A stretch of 50,826 bases of DNA from Empedobacter stercoris (lineage in GTDB: Bacteria > Bacteroidota > Bacteroidia > Flavobacteriales > Weeksellaceae). Under the pieces are notes generated by a model. That model did not search any database. It was not told the origin of the DNA and worked only from the letters and a program-made list of their open reading frames with translations. Location of the stretch: NCBI RefSeq assembly GCF_020281205.1, contig NZ_JACXZC010000025.1, positions 1-50,826 on the forward strand, read 5' to 3'. Of this stretch, positions 1 through 9,866 are shown piece by piece. Each line of letters starts with the position of its first letter. The first letter of the stretch is position 1. Position numbers and translations under genes: made by a program.

Positions 1-72
1 AAGTTTGGCTATATTAGCCCTATCGAAAAACTAAAATCTACTTGGCCAGTTGCACTTATAACTTGAACATGG
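1..72 (+). repeat. Degenerate intergenic palindromic repeat, copy A (left edge)
   Basis: Contains TTAGCCCTAT (14-23), then ACTTGGCC (40-47) and CACTTATAAC (53-62), in the same order and orientation as the copies near 10956-11021 and 49650-49691. A short GGCTA/TAGCC stem lies at 7-19. The element may continue outside the window. Assignment to one repeat family is by eye and is an inference. The remainder to 206 is AT-rich and shows no gene. Confidence 0.4.
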
Positions 73-206
73 CAATTTCATAAATCATAAGTTAGTTGTC
101 TTATAAAAATAGTATTTCATTTTATTTGTACAAATAAAATATGCTAAATTAATGTCTTTTTTGATCAAAAATAAATTAACTTACACCCTATCTAAAAATA
201 AATAAT

Positions 207-662
207 ATGTTTCTAAATTTTGACGACAAAGAGAATTTAATTTCAAAATTAAAAACTTTAAAAATTGATCAACAACCTGAATGGGGAATTATGACTCCTC
301 AACACATGGTTGAACATTTAATTGTAACAACTAAACTATCAAATGGAGGTTTAAGTGTGCCTTGTAGAATTCCTGTTGAACAAATTCCACAATATAAAGC
401 GTTCTTATTAGAGTCTGATCAAGAAATGCAAAAAGGAATTAAAGCAAATGGAATGGAAGGTTTGTTGGATTTACGTTATCCTTCTTTAGAAGCTTCTATT
501 GAAAAATTAGAAGAAGAAATAGATAAATTTAACACGTTTTTTGAAAATAATCCAGACGCTAAAATTACAAATCCTGTTTTAGCAGAAATTGGTTACGAAG
601 ATTGGAAAACGTTTCATAAAAAGCATTACACGCATCATTTCAAACAATTTGGATTGATGTAA
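207..662 (+). CDS. DinB/DUF1569-like small protein
   Basis: A 151-residue soluble protein without a signal peptide. It has an N-terminal segment reading GIMTPQHMVEHL, an acidic central helix and a C-terminal His-rich segment (HKKHYTHHFKQFG). This His layout is typical of the DUF1569/DinB-like four-helix family, whose members often bind a metal through His residues; the family assignment is from memory. In some Bacteroidota similar sequences are annotated as oxepin-CoA hydrolase-like, but nothing nearby belongs to phenylacetate breakdown, so no reaction is assigned. The gene stands alone, and its stop is 8 bases before a bidirectional terminator shared with the convergent M42 peptidase gene. 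Confidence 0.6.
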   Translation: MFLNFDDKENLISKLKTLKIDQQPEWGIMTPQHMVEHLIVTTKLSNGGLSVPCRIPVEQIPQYKAFLLESDQEMQKGIKANGMEGLLDLRYPSLEASIEKLEEEIDKFNTFFENNPDAKITNPVLAEIGYEDWKTFHKKHYTHHFKQFGLM

Positions 663-670
663 GAAATGAT

Positions 671-694
671 AAAAGCCGCTTAATAGCGGCTTTT
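671..694. terminator. Bidirectional hairpin terminator
   Basis: A perfect 10-bp stem (AAAAGCCGCT/AGCGGCTTTT) with a 4-base TAAT loop, and A/T tails on both sides. It lies between two convergent genes and can serve both. Confidence 0.85.
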
Positions 695-712
695 ATAACA
701 TCTATTCAAATC

Positions 713-1804
713 TTAAACAGTGTGATATTTAAAACTTTGTTCGTTTTTAATTGTTTTAACCGATTCGTAAATCAATTCGATTACATTTTTCACATCAGCT
801 TGATGAACCATTTCAACAGTTGTATGCATATAACGCAACGGCAACGAAATTAGTGCAGAAGGAACACCACCATTGCTATATGCAAATGCATCTGTATCCG
901 TTCCTGTTACGCGAGAACTTGCAGCTCTTTGAAAAGGAATATTATTTTTCTCAGCTGCATCAATAATCAATTCACGCACATTATTTTGAACTGCTGGAGC
1001 ATAATATACAACTGGTCCATCGCCACATTTTTGCTCTCCTTCTTTCGATTTTGTAATCATAGGAGTCGTCGTATCATGCGTTACATCTGTTATTATTGCT
1101 ACATTTGGTTTGATTGTTTGTGTAATCATTTCTGCTCCACGCAATCCTACTTCTTCTTGTACAGCATTTACAACATATAAACCAAAATCTAATTGATCTT
1201 TATTTTCGGCTAATTTACGTGCAACCTCTGCAATCATAAACCCTCCCATTCTATTATCAATGGCGCGGCAAACGAAATAACGGTCATTTAAGGTAAAAAA
1301 CTCATCTGGATATGTAATGACACAACCAACGTGAATTCCAAGTTCTAGCACTTCTTCTTTGGATGTACAACCTGTATCGATCCAAATTTTATCTGGCGTT
1401 GGCGCTTCATCTTTACCTGCTTGACGTAAGTGAATTGCTGGCCAACCAAAAACTCCTTTTACAATTCCTTTTTTGGTATGAATATTCACCACCTTTGATG
1501 GTGCAATCATATGATCTGAACCTCCATTACGAATAACATAAATCAATCCATCATCAGAAATGTAATTTACAAACCAAGAAATCTCATCCGCATGTGCTTC
1601 AATCACTACTTTATATTTCGCGTCGGGGTTAATCACACCATATGCAGAACCGTAATTGTCTGTTTTTACTTCGTCTACATAAGGTTTAATATAATCCATC
1701 CAAACTTTTTGCCCTTCACTTTCAAAACCTGTTGGTGAAGCAGTATTTAAATATTTAGACAAAAAATCTAACGATTGTTGATCAAACAAATTATTTGTAC
1801 TCAT
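713..1804 (-). CDS. M42 family metallo-aminopeptidase
   Basis: A 363-residue cytosolic enzyme of the M42 (FrvX/PepA-like) family, which removes N-terminal residues from peptides with a two-metal centre. Visible landmarks are EAHADE (His71, Asp73), a bridging Asp in the DNRMGGF segment, the catalytic Glu pair in QEEVGLRG, TDVTHDT, and a late His in the RYMHTTVEMVH segment. Length fits the family (about 340-370). A TACATTTG element at 1823-1830 on this strand sits just upstream of the start, implying a short leader. It is divergent from the DUF4294 gene. Members are often called glutamyl or deblocking aminopeptidases; the exact specificity cannot be read here. Confidence 0.9.
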   Translation of the reverse strand: MSTNNLFDQQSLDFLSKYLNTASPTGFESEGQKVWMDYIKPYVDEVKTDNYGSAYGVINPDAKYKVVIEAHADEISWFVNYISDDGLIYVIRNGGSDHMIAPSKVVNIHTKKGIVKGVFGWPAIHLRQAGKDEAPTPDKIWIDTGCTSKEEVLELGIHVGCVITYPDEFFTLNDRYFVCRAIDNRMGGFMIAEVARKLAENKDQLDFGLYVVNAVQEEVGLRGAEMITQTIKPNVAIITDVTHDTTTPMITKSKEGEQKCGDGPVVYYAPAVQNNVRELIIDAAEKNNIPFQRAASSRVTGTDTDAFAYSNGGVPSALISLPLRYMHTTVEMVHQADVKNVIELIYESVKTIKNEQSFKYHTV

Positions 1805-1822
1805 TTTAGTTTATTTATCTAA

Positions 1823-1830
1823 CAAATGTA
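1823..1830 (-). promoter_or_regulatory. Bacteroidota -7 element for the M42 peptidase gene
   Basis: TACATTTG on the minus strand matches TAnnTTTG and lies about 19 bases upstream of the ATG. No TTG is seen at the usual 17-23 base spacing. Confidence 0.45.
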
Positions 1831-1865
1831 CTAATTTTAGGAACAATTTTTGAACTAATTCACAC

Positions 1866-2519
1866 ATGAAATTTTATATCTATCACATAACATTAATGCT
1901 CACTTTTTTGGGTATCCCACATCTAAATGCCCAAATTTTCGGCTTAGATTTAGGAGGTAAAAGCCCATCTCAAGAAATCAAAAATGACTCGATAAATATT
2001 GATGAATTAACTTTTAGTCCTTTCGATACTATACATTTAAATGAATCAAGTTTTTATTCTGTTCATTTAAAATCAGATTTAGAAAAAAAATATTATATAT
2101 GGCTAAGAAAGCGCGTGCGTGATGTTTGGCCCTATGTAAGAACAGCTGTTAGAGAATATAATTATGTTTCTGATACCATTCAAACAATGGATAAAAGACG
2201 AGATAAAAAACGTTTTATTAAAACGAGACAAAAAGATTTAGCAGATCAGTTTGAGAATCAATTAAAAAATATGTCAAGTTCTCGAGGTCAAATTTTAACG
2301 AAATTAATTTACAAAGAAACAGACAAAACAACTTACGATATTATTAAAGAATTACGTGGAGGATTAAATGCTTTTCTGTACCAAGCTGCAAGTGGAGCAT
2401 TTAACATCGATTTAAAACAAACCTTTGATCCTAAACGTACTCGTGAAGATTTATATATCGCTGTCATTCTTCAACGAGATTTTGCCGATGGTATTTTAAA
2501 ACCCGTCGACGAAGATTAG
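1866..2519 (+). CDS. DUF4294 family exported protein
   Basis: A 217-residue protein with an N-terminal hydrophobic signal-like segment ending near HLNAQ (about residue 23). The body matches DUF4294 as I know it in Bacteroidota: YYIWLRKRVRDVWPYV, a basic central helix, and the conserved tail FDPKRTREDLYIA. The function is unknown. It is followed after 72 bases by pfkA, which has its own promoter-like element, so co-transcription is not required. Probably periplasmic or outer-membrane facing. Confidence 0.75.
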   Translation: MKFYIYHITLMLTFLGIPHLNAQIFGLDLGGKSPSQEIKNDSINIDELTFSPFDTIHLNESSFYSVHLKSDLEKKYYIWLRKRVRDVWPYVRTAVREYNYVSDTIQTMDKRRDKKRFIKTRQKDLADQFENQLKNMSSSRGQILTKLIYKETDKTTYDIIKELRGGLNAFLYQAASGAFNIDLKQTFDPKRTREDLYIAVILQRDFADGILKPVDED

Positions 2520-2565
2520 TTTATCTTTAACAATTACCTGTTACAATAATATTCTGTTTTTTTAT

Positions 2566-2573
2566 TATATTTG
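2566..2573 (+). promoter_or_regulatory. -7 element upstream of pfkA
   Basis: TATATTTG matches TAnnTTTG and lies 18 bases before the GTG start of pfkA. No TTG box is seen at the expected distance. Confidence 0.45.
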
Positions 2574-2591
2574 ATTTAATAAGGGAAAAAC

Positions 2592-3575
2592 GTGAAAAAC
2601 AATATAAAAAGAATCGGTGTATTAACCTCTGGAGGTGATGCGCCAGGAATGAATGCTGCCTTACGTGCCGTAGTTAGAGCATGCAAATATTACAACATTA
2701 CATCTGTTGGCATTCGTCAAGGATTTGAAGGCTTGATTAACAATGATATGATAGAACTTGGACCTCGTTCAGTTAAAAATATTATTAATCAAGGTGGTAC
2801 AATTCTTAAAACTGCTCGTTCAGCTGAATTCAAAACTATGGAAGGTCGTCAAAAAGCCTATGAGCATCTCAAAAAAAACAACATAGATGCACTTGTCATA
2901 ATTGGTGGTGATGGATCTTTTACTGGAGCAAATACCTTTCACAAAGAGTTTGAGGTTCCGTTTATTGGAATTCCTGGTACTATTGACAACGATATCTTTG
3001 GAACAGACTTTACAATTGGTTATGACACAGCGTTGAATACTGTAATTGATGCGATTGATAAATTAAGAGATACTGCAACTTCGCATGATCGTGTATTTTT
3101 TGTAGAAGTGATGGGACGTGATGCAGGTTTTATTGCATTAAATAGTGGAATTGCTTCGGGAGCACAAGATATTTTGATTCCTGAACAACGTGATAGTGTA
3201 GAAGAATTATGCTCATCGTTAGAACGTTCAGAAAAATCTGGAAAAAAATCAAGTATCGTTGTGGTAGCAGAAGGCGAAAAATTAGGTGGAGTTTATGAAT
3301 TAGCGAAACAAGTTCAATCGAAACATCCCGAATATGATATTCGCGTTACAGTATTAGGACATATTCAACGTGGAGGATCACCATCATGTCATGATCGTGT
3401 GTTGGCAAGTCGTTTGGGAATTGCTGCTGTTGAAGGTCTTTTACAAGATCAATCTAACTTAATGGCGGGTATTCGTTCCAATAAAGTGGTCTTCACCCCT
3501 ATTGCTGAAGCTATTAAAAAACACAACGAAATCGATATGGAATTGATAAAAGTTGCAAATATATTAGCCATCTAA
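2592..3575 (+). CDS. pfkA: 6-phosphofructokinase (ATP type)
   Basis: Phosphorylates fructose 6-phosphate to fructose 1,6-bisphosphate in glycolysis; cytosolic tetramer in the family. The 327 residues match bacterial PfkA. Seen: the phosphate loop LTSGGDAPGMN (11-21), GGDGSF (105-110), the substrate motif TIDND (130-134, catalytic Asp132), and GHIQRGGSPS in the second half. The start is GTG, preceded by the purine-rich AAGGGAAAAAC; no upstream ATG gives the conserved N-terminus. gapA follows after 35 bases with no terminator between, so the two glycolytic genes are probably one transcript ending at the hairpin at 4637. Confidence 0.96.
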   Translation: MKNNIKRIGVLTSGGDAPGMNAALRAVVRACKYYNITSVGIRQGFEGLINNDMIELGPRSVKNIINQGGTILKTARSAEFKTMEGRQKAYEHLKKNNIDALVIIGGDGSFTGANTFHKEFEVPFIGIPGTIDNDIFGTDFTIGYDTALNTVIDAIDKLRDTATSHDRVFFVEVMGRDAGFIALNSGIASGAQDILIPEQRDSVEELCSSLERSEKSGKKSSIVVVAEGEKLGGVYELAKQVQSKHPEYDIRVTVLGHIQRGGSPSCHDRVLASRLGIAAVEGLLQDQSNLMAGIRSNKVVFTPIAEAIKKHNEIDMELIKVANILAI

Positions 3576-3586
3576 TCTATAAATAA

Positions 3587-4615
<1,029 letters not shown>

Positions 4616-4636
4616 AAGCTTAAATACTTTATTTTT

Positions 4637-4664
4637 AAAGTCTTCTCTTTTTTGAGAAGACTTT
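4637..4664 (+). terminator. Terminator after gapA
   Basis: An 11-bp stem AAAGTCTTCTC/GAGAAGACTTT with a T6 loop, followed by a T-rich tail. Confidence 0.85.
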
Positions 4665-4732
4665 TTTATTTTTTCACATTCTATTCGTATTTTATGGTTT
4701 AATATTTGATTTCGGATATGCTAAACATTAAT

Positions 4733-4861
4733 ATGAAAAAAGAAATTGAATTTTCTGGTCCTAAGAAATCAACCATAGATAAACTATTGGCTTATTCTAA
4801 ATCTATAAAAAATGTTAACACACAGAAAAAAGTTCATAAGGTTTTTATTTCCTTAAATTAA
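4733..4861 (+). CDS. Microprotein upstream of the ECF sigma factor (paralogue 1)
   Basis: An open frame of 42 residues from the ATG at 4733, or 47 from an in-frame ATG at 4718. The core STIDKLLAYSKSIKNVN is nearly the same as LTIDKILAFSKSIKSIN in the microprotein on the other side of the sigma gene, and both end with a hydrophobic stretch closing in Asn (FISLN and FIININ). The shorter start aligns better, and a near-consensus AATATTTG close upstream of 4718 would leave almost no leader for the longer one. Between gapA's terminator and the sigma gene there is no other gene. I recall similar tiny proteins next to sigma genes in Flavobacteriia but know no function. Confidence 0.6.
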   Translation: MKKEIEFSGPKKSTIDKLLAYSKSIKNVNTQKKVHKVFISLN

Positions 4862-5000
4862 TTTTATACATCAGAATTTTAAAGCATTACAATATTCTTA
4901 TTAATACTACTTCATTATTATTAATTAATACAAAAATTAACAATTATTTATTTTTTTAAGAATTTATTAATTTATTTTAAGAATAATTATGTTAAAAAAC
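4862..5000. other. Very AT-rich spacer before the sigma factor promoter
   Basis: About 140 bases of nearly pure A/T with short runs and no clear hairpin terminator, so readthrough from the upstream microprotein into the sigma gene is possible. No coding frame or RNA gene is recognised. Confidence 0.5.
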
Positions 5001-5030
5001 TTGTAAGATTTTTTTGTTTAACTATATTTG
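5001..5030 (+). promoter_or_regulatory. Full Bacteroidota promoter of the ECF sigma gene
   Basis: TTG at 5001-5003, a 19-base spacer, then TATATTTG at 5023-5030. This matches the TTG-N19-TAnnTTTG consensus used by the primary sigma factor in this phylum. It lies after the most upstream in-frame start (5014), which decides the true start in favour of the ATG at 5092. Confidence 0.75.
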
Positions 5031-5091
5031 GATAAACAAAAAAATTATAGCCTATAGATTTAACTCTACTTTAAAATTAACATTTACTATT

Positions 5092-5685
5092 ATGAACTAT
5101 GAAGACGACTCTTTATTAATCCAAGATTATTTGAGAGGTAACGAAAATGCTTTAGAAACATTGATAGAGAAATACAAAGGAAGAATCTATAGTTTTATAT
5201 ACTCCAAAGTCTTAGATAAGGATGTAACTGAAGATATATTTCAGGACACTTTTATCAAGGTTATCCTTACATTAAAAGGAGGACGATACAACGAAGAAGG
5301 TAAGTTTTTGCCTTGGGTTATGCGTATTGCTCACAATTTAACTATTGACTATTTTCGATCAAACAAAAGAATGCCGACTGTTAGTGAAACTGTAGGATAC
5401 AATGAAGATTATAATATTTTTGATTTCATTGGAATTTGTGATGAATGCTCAGAAACTAAACTTATTAAATCTCAAATTGAAAATGACTTAAGAAATTTAG
5501 TTACTCAATTACCAGAAGACCAGAGAGAAGTTTTAGAATTAAGGATTTTTAAAGAACTTAGTTTTAAAGAAATTGCAGAGGAAACAGATGTAAGTATCAA
5601 TACGGCATTAGGAAGAATGCGATATGCGATTATTAACTTAAGAAAAGTGATTGATAATAATAACATTATTTTAACAGTTGATTAA
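5092..5685 (+). CDS. ECF-type RNA polymerase sigma factor
   Basis: 197 residues with sigma-2 (about 10-85; DVTEDIFQDTFIKV and WVMRIAHNLTIDYFR) and sigma-4 (about 135-190; LPEDQREVLELR, LSFKEIAEETDVSINTALGR). It recruits RNA polymerase to a dedicated promoter set. The linker holds a CDEC pair (GICDECSETK), a possible redox or metal site, although this is only an inference. The start at 5092 is chosen because the promoter ends at 5030. No anti-sigma membrane gene adjoins it; instead a microprotein lies on each side. The sigma-4 sequence resembles a widespread flavobacterial ECF group, whose regulon I cannot state. Confidence 0.92.
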   Translation: MNYEDDSLLIQDYLRGNENALETLIEKYKGRIYSFIYSKVLDKDVTEDIFQDTFIKVILTLKGGRYNEEGKFLPWVMRIAHNLTIDYFRSNKRMPTVSETVGYNEDYNIFDFIGICDECSETKLIKSQIENDLRNLVTQLPEDQREVLELRIFKELSFKEIAEETDVSINTALGRMRYAIINLRKVIDNNNIILTVD

Positions 5686-5731
5686 AAAATAAACTTACCT
5701 ATTTAGCGTTTTAGAATAAATAAGTTTAAAA

Positions 5732-5863
5732 ATGATAGAATTATACTCTGAAAATATTGAGCCTTCTCAATTAACAATTGATAAAATATTAGCTTTTTCA
5801 AAATCGATAAAGAGTATAAATTCGACTATTTTAAATGAAAATTTCATCATTAACATAAATTAA
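5732..5863 (+). CDS. Microprotein downstream of the ECF sigma factor (paralogue 2)
   Basis: 43 residues, starting 46 bases after the sigma stop and with no terminator between them, so probably co-transcribed. The core PSQLTIDKILAFSKSIK parallels the upstream microprotein (PKKSTIDKLLAYSKSIK), and the C-terminus FIININ parallels FISLN. There is no signal peptide, membrane segment or Cys. Conservation of the same short core on both sides of one sigma gene argues that it is a real protein. A strong terminator follows. A role in modulating the sigma factor is an inference from position only. Confidence 0.65.
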   Translation: MIELYSENIEPSQLTIDKILAFSKSIKSINSTILNENFIININ

Positions 5864-5884
5864 ATTGTTTTTAAATTTTCAATA

Positions 5885-5920
5885 AAAAAGGTCTAAAATG
5901 TAAACATTTTAGACCTTTTT
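5885..5920. terminator. Bidirectional terminator between the sigma operon and aspS
   Basis: A 16-bp perfect stem AAAAAGGTCTAAAATG/CATTTTAGACCTTTTT with a TAAA loop and T-rich tails both ways, between convergent genes. Confidence 0.88.
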
Positions 5921-5939
5921 TTATACTGATATTCTCTAA

Positions 5940-7697
5940 TTACTTGTGTGTAAAAGTAGATGTGATATTTAATTCGTCCATTTGAGTTTGATCAATTGGA
6001 GATGGTGCATCAATCATCACATCACGACCTGAATTATTTTTCGGGAACGCAATATAATCACGAATCGTTTCTGATCCATCTAAGATTGATACAAAACGGT
6101 CAAATCCAAATGCTAAACCTCCATGAGGTGGCGCTCCATATTTGAAAGCATTCATTAAGAATCCAAATTGAGCTTCTGCTTGTTCAGGTGTAAATCCTAA
6201 TAATTCGAACATTCTTGCTTGTACTTCTTTATCAAAAATACGGATAGAACCTCCACCAATTTCATTACCATTTAGCACTAAATCATAGGCATTTGCACGC
6301 ACTTCTCCTGGATTAGTAGCAATCAAATCCATATCTTCTGGTTTAGGAGAAGTAAATGGGTGATGCATGGCGTGGTAACGTTCAGATTCCTCATCCCATT
6401 CTAATAAAGGGAAATCGACAACCCATAAAGGTGCAAAAACATCTGGATTACGTAATCCTAAACGTTCAGCAATTTCCATACGTAAAGCAGATAATTGCGC
6501 ACGAACTTTGTTTGCATTTCCAGACATCACTAACATTAAATCGCCTGGTTTTGCATTCATTCGTTCTGCCCAAGCCGATAAATCTTCTTGTGAATAAAAT
6601 TTATCAACAGAAGACTTGAATGTTCCGTCTTCATTGTAACGTACCCAAACTAAACCATTTGCGCCAACTTGTGGACGTTTTACCCACTCGATTAACTTAT
6701 CAATCTCTTTACGTGTATAAGAATTACATCCTTCGGCAGCGATACCCACGATTAATTCTTGCTCATCAAAGATTTTGAAATCATGACCTTTTGCTAAATC
6801 AGTAATTTCTCCGAATTCCATTCCGAAACGGATATCAGGTTTATCATTTCCATAACGACGCATTGCATCAGCAAATGTCATACGCGGAAATTCTCCAAAT
6901 TCTAAACCTTTGAAGGTATGTAATAAATGTTTGGCTAAACCTTCAAAAACATTCATAATATCTTCTTGCTCAACGAATGACATTTCACAGTCAATTTGAG
7001 TAAATTCTGGTTGACGGTCTGCACGTAAATCTTCGTCACGGAAACATTTTACAATTTGGAAGTACTTATCTAAACCTCCAACCATTAATAATTGTTTGAA
7101 CGTTTGTGGAGATTGTGGCAACGCATAGAATTCTCCTGGATTCATACGAGATGGAACCACAAAATCGCGTGCACCTTCTGGTGTAGATTTAATTAAAACA
7201 GGTGTTTCAACTTCTACAAAATCTTGAGCATCTAAGTATTTACGAACTTCCTGAGCAACTTTAGAACGGAAGATTAATTTATTTTTAACTGGATTACGAC
7301 GAATATCCAAATAACGATATTTCATACGAATATCTTCTCCACCATCCGTATTATCTTCAATCGTGAATGGAGGTAATGCAGATTCATTTAAAATCGTGAT
7401 ATTTTCTGCTAAAATTTCGATATTTCCTGTTGGAATATTTGGATTTTTTGAAGCTCTTTCGATCACTGTTCCTGTTACTTGAATTACGAACTCGCGTCCT
7501 AACTGACGAGCAGTTTCAAATAATTCTTTTGAAGAACGTTCTTCGTCTAAGATGATTTGAGTGATTCCGTAACGGTCACGTAAATCGATCCACATCATAA
7601 AACCTTTATCACGTAGAGTTGATACCCAACCGCTTAACGTAACTTTTTCATTAATGTTGGCTTGTGTTAATTCACCACAAGTATGAGTTCTAAACAT
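5940..7697 (-). CDS. aspS: Aspartate--tRNA ligase
   Basis: Charges tRNA-Asp. 585 residues, the bacterial-type length. An N-terminal OB-fold anticodon domain (about 1-105) is followed by a class II catalytic domain with motif 2 ([19 protein letters not shown]), the bacterial insertion domain in the middle, and motif 3 ([13 protein letters not shown]) near the end. Whether it also charges tRNA-Asn cannot be told. A single-gene unit: upstream is a TACCTTTG element (7718-7725), downstream a shared terminator. Confidence 0.97.
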   Translation of the reverse strand: MFRTHTCGELTQANINEKVTLSGWVSTLRDKGFMMWIDLRDRYGITQIILDEERSSKELFETARQLGREFVIQVTGTVIERASKNPNIPTGNIEILAENITILNESALPPFTIEDNTDGGEDIRMKYRYLDIRRNPVKNKLIFRSKVAQEVRKYLDAQDFVEVETPVLIKSTPEGARDFVVPSRMNPGEFYALPQSPQTFKQLLMVGGLDKYFQIVKCFRDEDLRADRQPEFTQIDCEMSFVEQEDIMNVFEGLAKHLLHTFKGLEFGEFPRMTFADAMRRYGNDKPDIRFGMEFGEITDLAKGHDFKIFDEQELIVGIAAEGCNSYTRKEIDKLIEWVKRPQVGANGLVWVRYNEDGTFKSSVDKFYSQEDLSAWAERMNAKPGDLMLVMSGNANKVRAQLSALRMEIAERLGLRNPDVFAPLWVVDFPLLEWDEESERYHAMHHPFTSPKPEDMDLIATNPGEVRANAYDLVLNGNEIGGGSIRIFDKEVQARMFELLGFTPEQAEAQFGFLMNAFKYGAPPHGGLAFGFDRFVSILDGSETIRDYIAFPKNNSGRDVMIDAPSPIDQTQMDELNITSTFTHK

Positions 7698-7717
7698 TTG
7701 TCGTCAAATTTATTGAA

Positions 7718-7725
7718 CAAAGGTA
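7718..7725 (-). promoter_or_regulatory. -7 element upstream of aspS
   Basis: TACCTTTG on the minus strand, 20 bases before the ATG, matches TAnnTTTG. The upstream TTG box is not evident. Confidence 0.45.
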
Positions 7726-7783
7726 AAGTTTTGAGTCGAAATAAAGAAGTTATCTAACTTTTTTGAGCAAATAAATTCAATAA

Positions 7784-7811
7784 AAAAGCGATTCAAAATT
7801 GAATCGCTTTT
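7784..7811 (-). terminator. Terminator after the amino-acid permease gene
   Basis: An 11-bp stem AAAAGCGATTC/GAATCGCTTTT with a 6-base loop and a T tail on the minus strand, 6 bases after the permease stop. Confidence 0.8.
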
Positions 7812-7817
7812 ATCAAA

Positions 7818-9725
7818 TTATGATTTCTGGTTTCTCAACTTACTATGTTTATAACCGTAAGTAAAATAAATGGTTAAACCTATTGCAATCCACACCAAGA
7901 AAATCATCCAGTTTTTTAACCCTAACTGCGCCATCATATAAAAACAACACAACATACCTGCTAATGGAATGATAGAAGTTCTTTTGAAAAACGTTCGGAT
8001 GACCATAAAAACATAAATGAATAAGAAAATCACCATTGGAATTTTGTGTTTAAAAACATCCCAACCTTTCTCCATTTTCTTTTCTTCGTAAACAGGTAAT
8101 TTTTGTATTGTTGACTCATATTGATCAGCTGATAGACTAGCCAAATAATCGTCTATATACTCTACCTCTTCACCTGTCAACTGATTAATCGTTGCATAAG
8201 AATCTTTTAATTCTTTTGGTGTTAATGAATTAACAAACTGCTCTACAGGCATCACTTGAGGTTTATTTGTAAAGAAACTTACAGAATCATCTTTAAAAGT
8301 CGTTGCACATAAAAATACAATAACAGCAGTTACAATTGGCATAATGAATTTTGCATCAATAAAAGGCGTTTTAAAATTTCCTCTTTTTGCATTTGGATCA
8401 GCATCCATTTTTAATACAGCTGCACAAACCAAAACAAAAGCAAACAAAGTTCCGATAGAACATGCATCTACAACCAACTCTAAATCGGTAAACAAAATAG
8501 GCACACCTACTACAAATCCTGTAAAGATTGTTGCAAAAGATGGCGTTTTAAATTTTGGATGAATCGTAGAAAACTTCTTTGGTAATAATCCATCACGAGA
8601 CATTGTCATCCAAATACGAGGTTGTCCAATTTGAAATACGATAAACACACTCGCCATTGCTACCACAGCTGAAAAAGCAATAATTCCGGCGAGCCATTTT
8701 AGGTCTTTAATTTTATCAAAAACATAAGCTAATGGATCACCAACATTTAATTCAGAATAATGCACCATTCCTGTAATCACCAAGGCGATCAACACATATA
8801 AAATGGTACAAATAATAATTGAAGCAAAAATACCACGAGGTAAATCTCGTTTCGGATCTTTACACTCTTCCGCAGTCGTACTAATCGCATCAAACCCAAT
8901 ATAGGCATAGAAAACAGATGAAACACCAGCTAAAACACCTCCTATTCCATTTGGTGCGAATGGATCCCAATTATCTGGATTCACATAAAAAGCTCCAACA
9001 ACAATCACTAATAAGACAACAGCTAATTTTAAAACAACCATTGCATTACTTGCTTTTCGAGATTCGTTAATTCCACGATAGACCAAGGCAGTAATCAAAA
9101 AAGTGATGACTAATGCAGGAATATCCACTACCATGTTAAATCCTAAATAAGGAGCATCTTTAAATGCTAAATATTTTGGAATTTCTTGTGCATAAGCTGA
9201 ATTTGCTATCCCTTCTAAAGTTTTACCTTTTGCCAATTCATTCGAAACAAATTCAAAACCTTCTTTTGCTGTAAAGTAGTCCATTGTCATCCATTCAGGT
9301 AAATGTATTCCCAATCCGGAGAGCAAGGTGGTAAAATAATCACTCCACGAGATGGCGAGTACAATATTTCCAATTGCATATTCCATAATCAATGCCCAAC
9401 CAATTACCCAAGCAAACAACTCACCAAACGCAACATAGCTATATGTGTAAGCACTTCCGGAAACTGGAACTAATGAAGCAAATTCGGCATAGGCAAAAGC
9501 AGTAAAACCACATGCAATAGCCGTAAATATAAATAAGAAGATAACTGCTGGACCGCCTTCGTAGCTTGCTCGACCAATGGTACTAAAAATACCAGCTCCA
9601 ACAATTGCGGCGATACCAAAACCTGTTAAATCTCGAACACCTAAGGTTCTTTTCATTGTAGCAGTATTCTTCGCTGATTCTGCTAAAATAGATTCTACAG
9701 ATTTTTTTCTGAATAATTGTGACAT
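7818..9725 (-). CDS. APC-family amino acid permease (cationic transporter-like)
   Basis: A 635-residue inner-membrane transporter with about 12-14 hydrophobic segments. The opening RTLGVRDLTGFGIAAIVGAGIFSTIG is the substrate-binding first helix typical of the APC superfamily, and SVFYAYIGFDAISTTAEECKDPKRDLP is characteristic of the cationic amino acid (CAT/YfnA) branch. Two soluble insertions stand out: about residues 145-195, and about 485-565 between late helices. These make it longer than the usual 460-500 residues. It probably imports amino acids by cation symport; the substrate is not determined. Monocistronic with its own -7 element and terminator. Confidence 0.9.
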   Translation of the reverse strand: MSQLFRKKSVESILAESAKNTATMKRTLGVRDLTGFGIAAIVGAGIFSTIGRASYEGGPAVIFLFIFTAIACGFTAFAYAEFASLVPVSGSAYTYSYVAFGELFAWVIGWALIMEYAIGNIVLAISWSDYFTTLLSGLGIHLPEWMTMDYFTAKEGFEFVSNELAKGKTLEGIANSAYAQEIPKYLAFKDAPYLGFNMVVDIPALVITFLITALVYRGINESRKASNAMVVLKLAVVLLVIVVGAFYVNPDNWDPFAPNGIGGVLAGVSSVFYAYIGFDAISTTAEECKDPKRDLPRGIFASIIICTILYVLIALVITGMVHYSELNVGDPLAYVFDKIKDLKWLAGIIAFSAVVAMASVFIVFQIGQPRIWMTMSRDGLLPKKFSTIHPKFKTPSFATIFTGFVVGVPILFTDLELVVDACSIGTLFAFVLVCAAVLKMDADPNAKRGNFKTPFIDAKFIMPIVTAVIVFLCATTFKDDSVSFFTNKPQVMPVEQFVNSLTPKELKDSYATINQLTGEEVEYIDDYLASLSADQYESTIQKLPVYEEKKMEKGWDVFKHKIPMVIFLFIYVFMVIRTFFKRTSIIPLAGMLCCFYMMAQLGLKNWMIFLVWIAIGLTIYFTYGYKHSKLRNQKS

Positions 9726-9744
9726 AATTTATTTAAAAAACTGG

Positions 9745-9752
9745 CAAATATA
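9745..9752 (-). promoter_or_regulatory. -7 element upstream of the amino-acid permease
   Basis: TATATTTG on the minus strand, 19 bases before the start codon, matches TAnnTTTG. Confidence 0.45.
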
Positions 9753-9866
9753 AAAAAGACAAACCCAAAAGAGGATAGAATCCGTATAAATATTGGTTTT
9801 TTATTCAGATTTTCTTTTTTATTCTGCTTGGTTAGATTAATTTTAAATTTAATTCAAAAAATTTAC

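Noticed and set aside
5014-5091. Upstream extension of the sigma factor from an in-frame start at 5014
   Set aside because: The start lies before the end of the consensus promoter (-7 box 5023-5030), so it would not be in the transcript, and the added residues do not look like sigma sequence.
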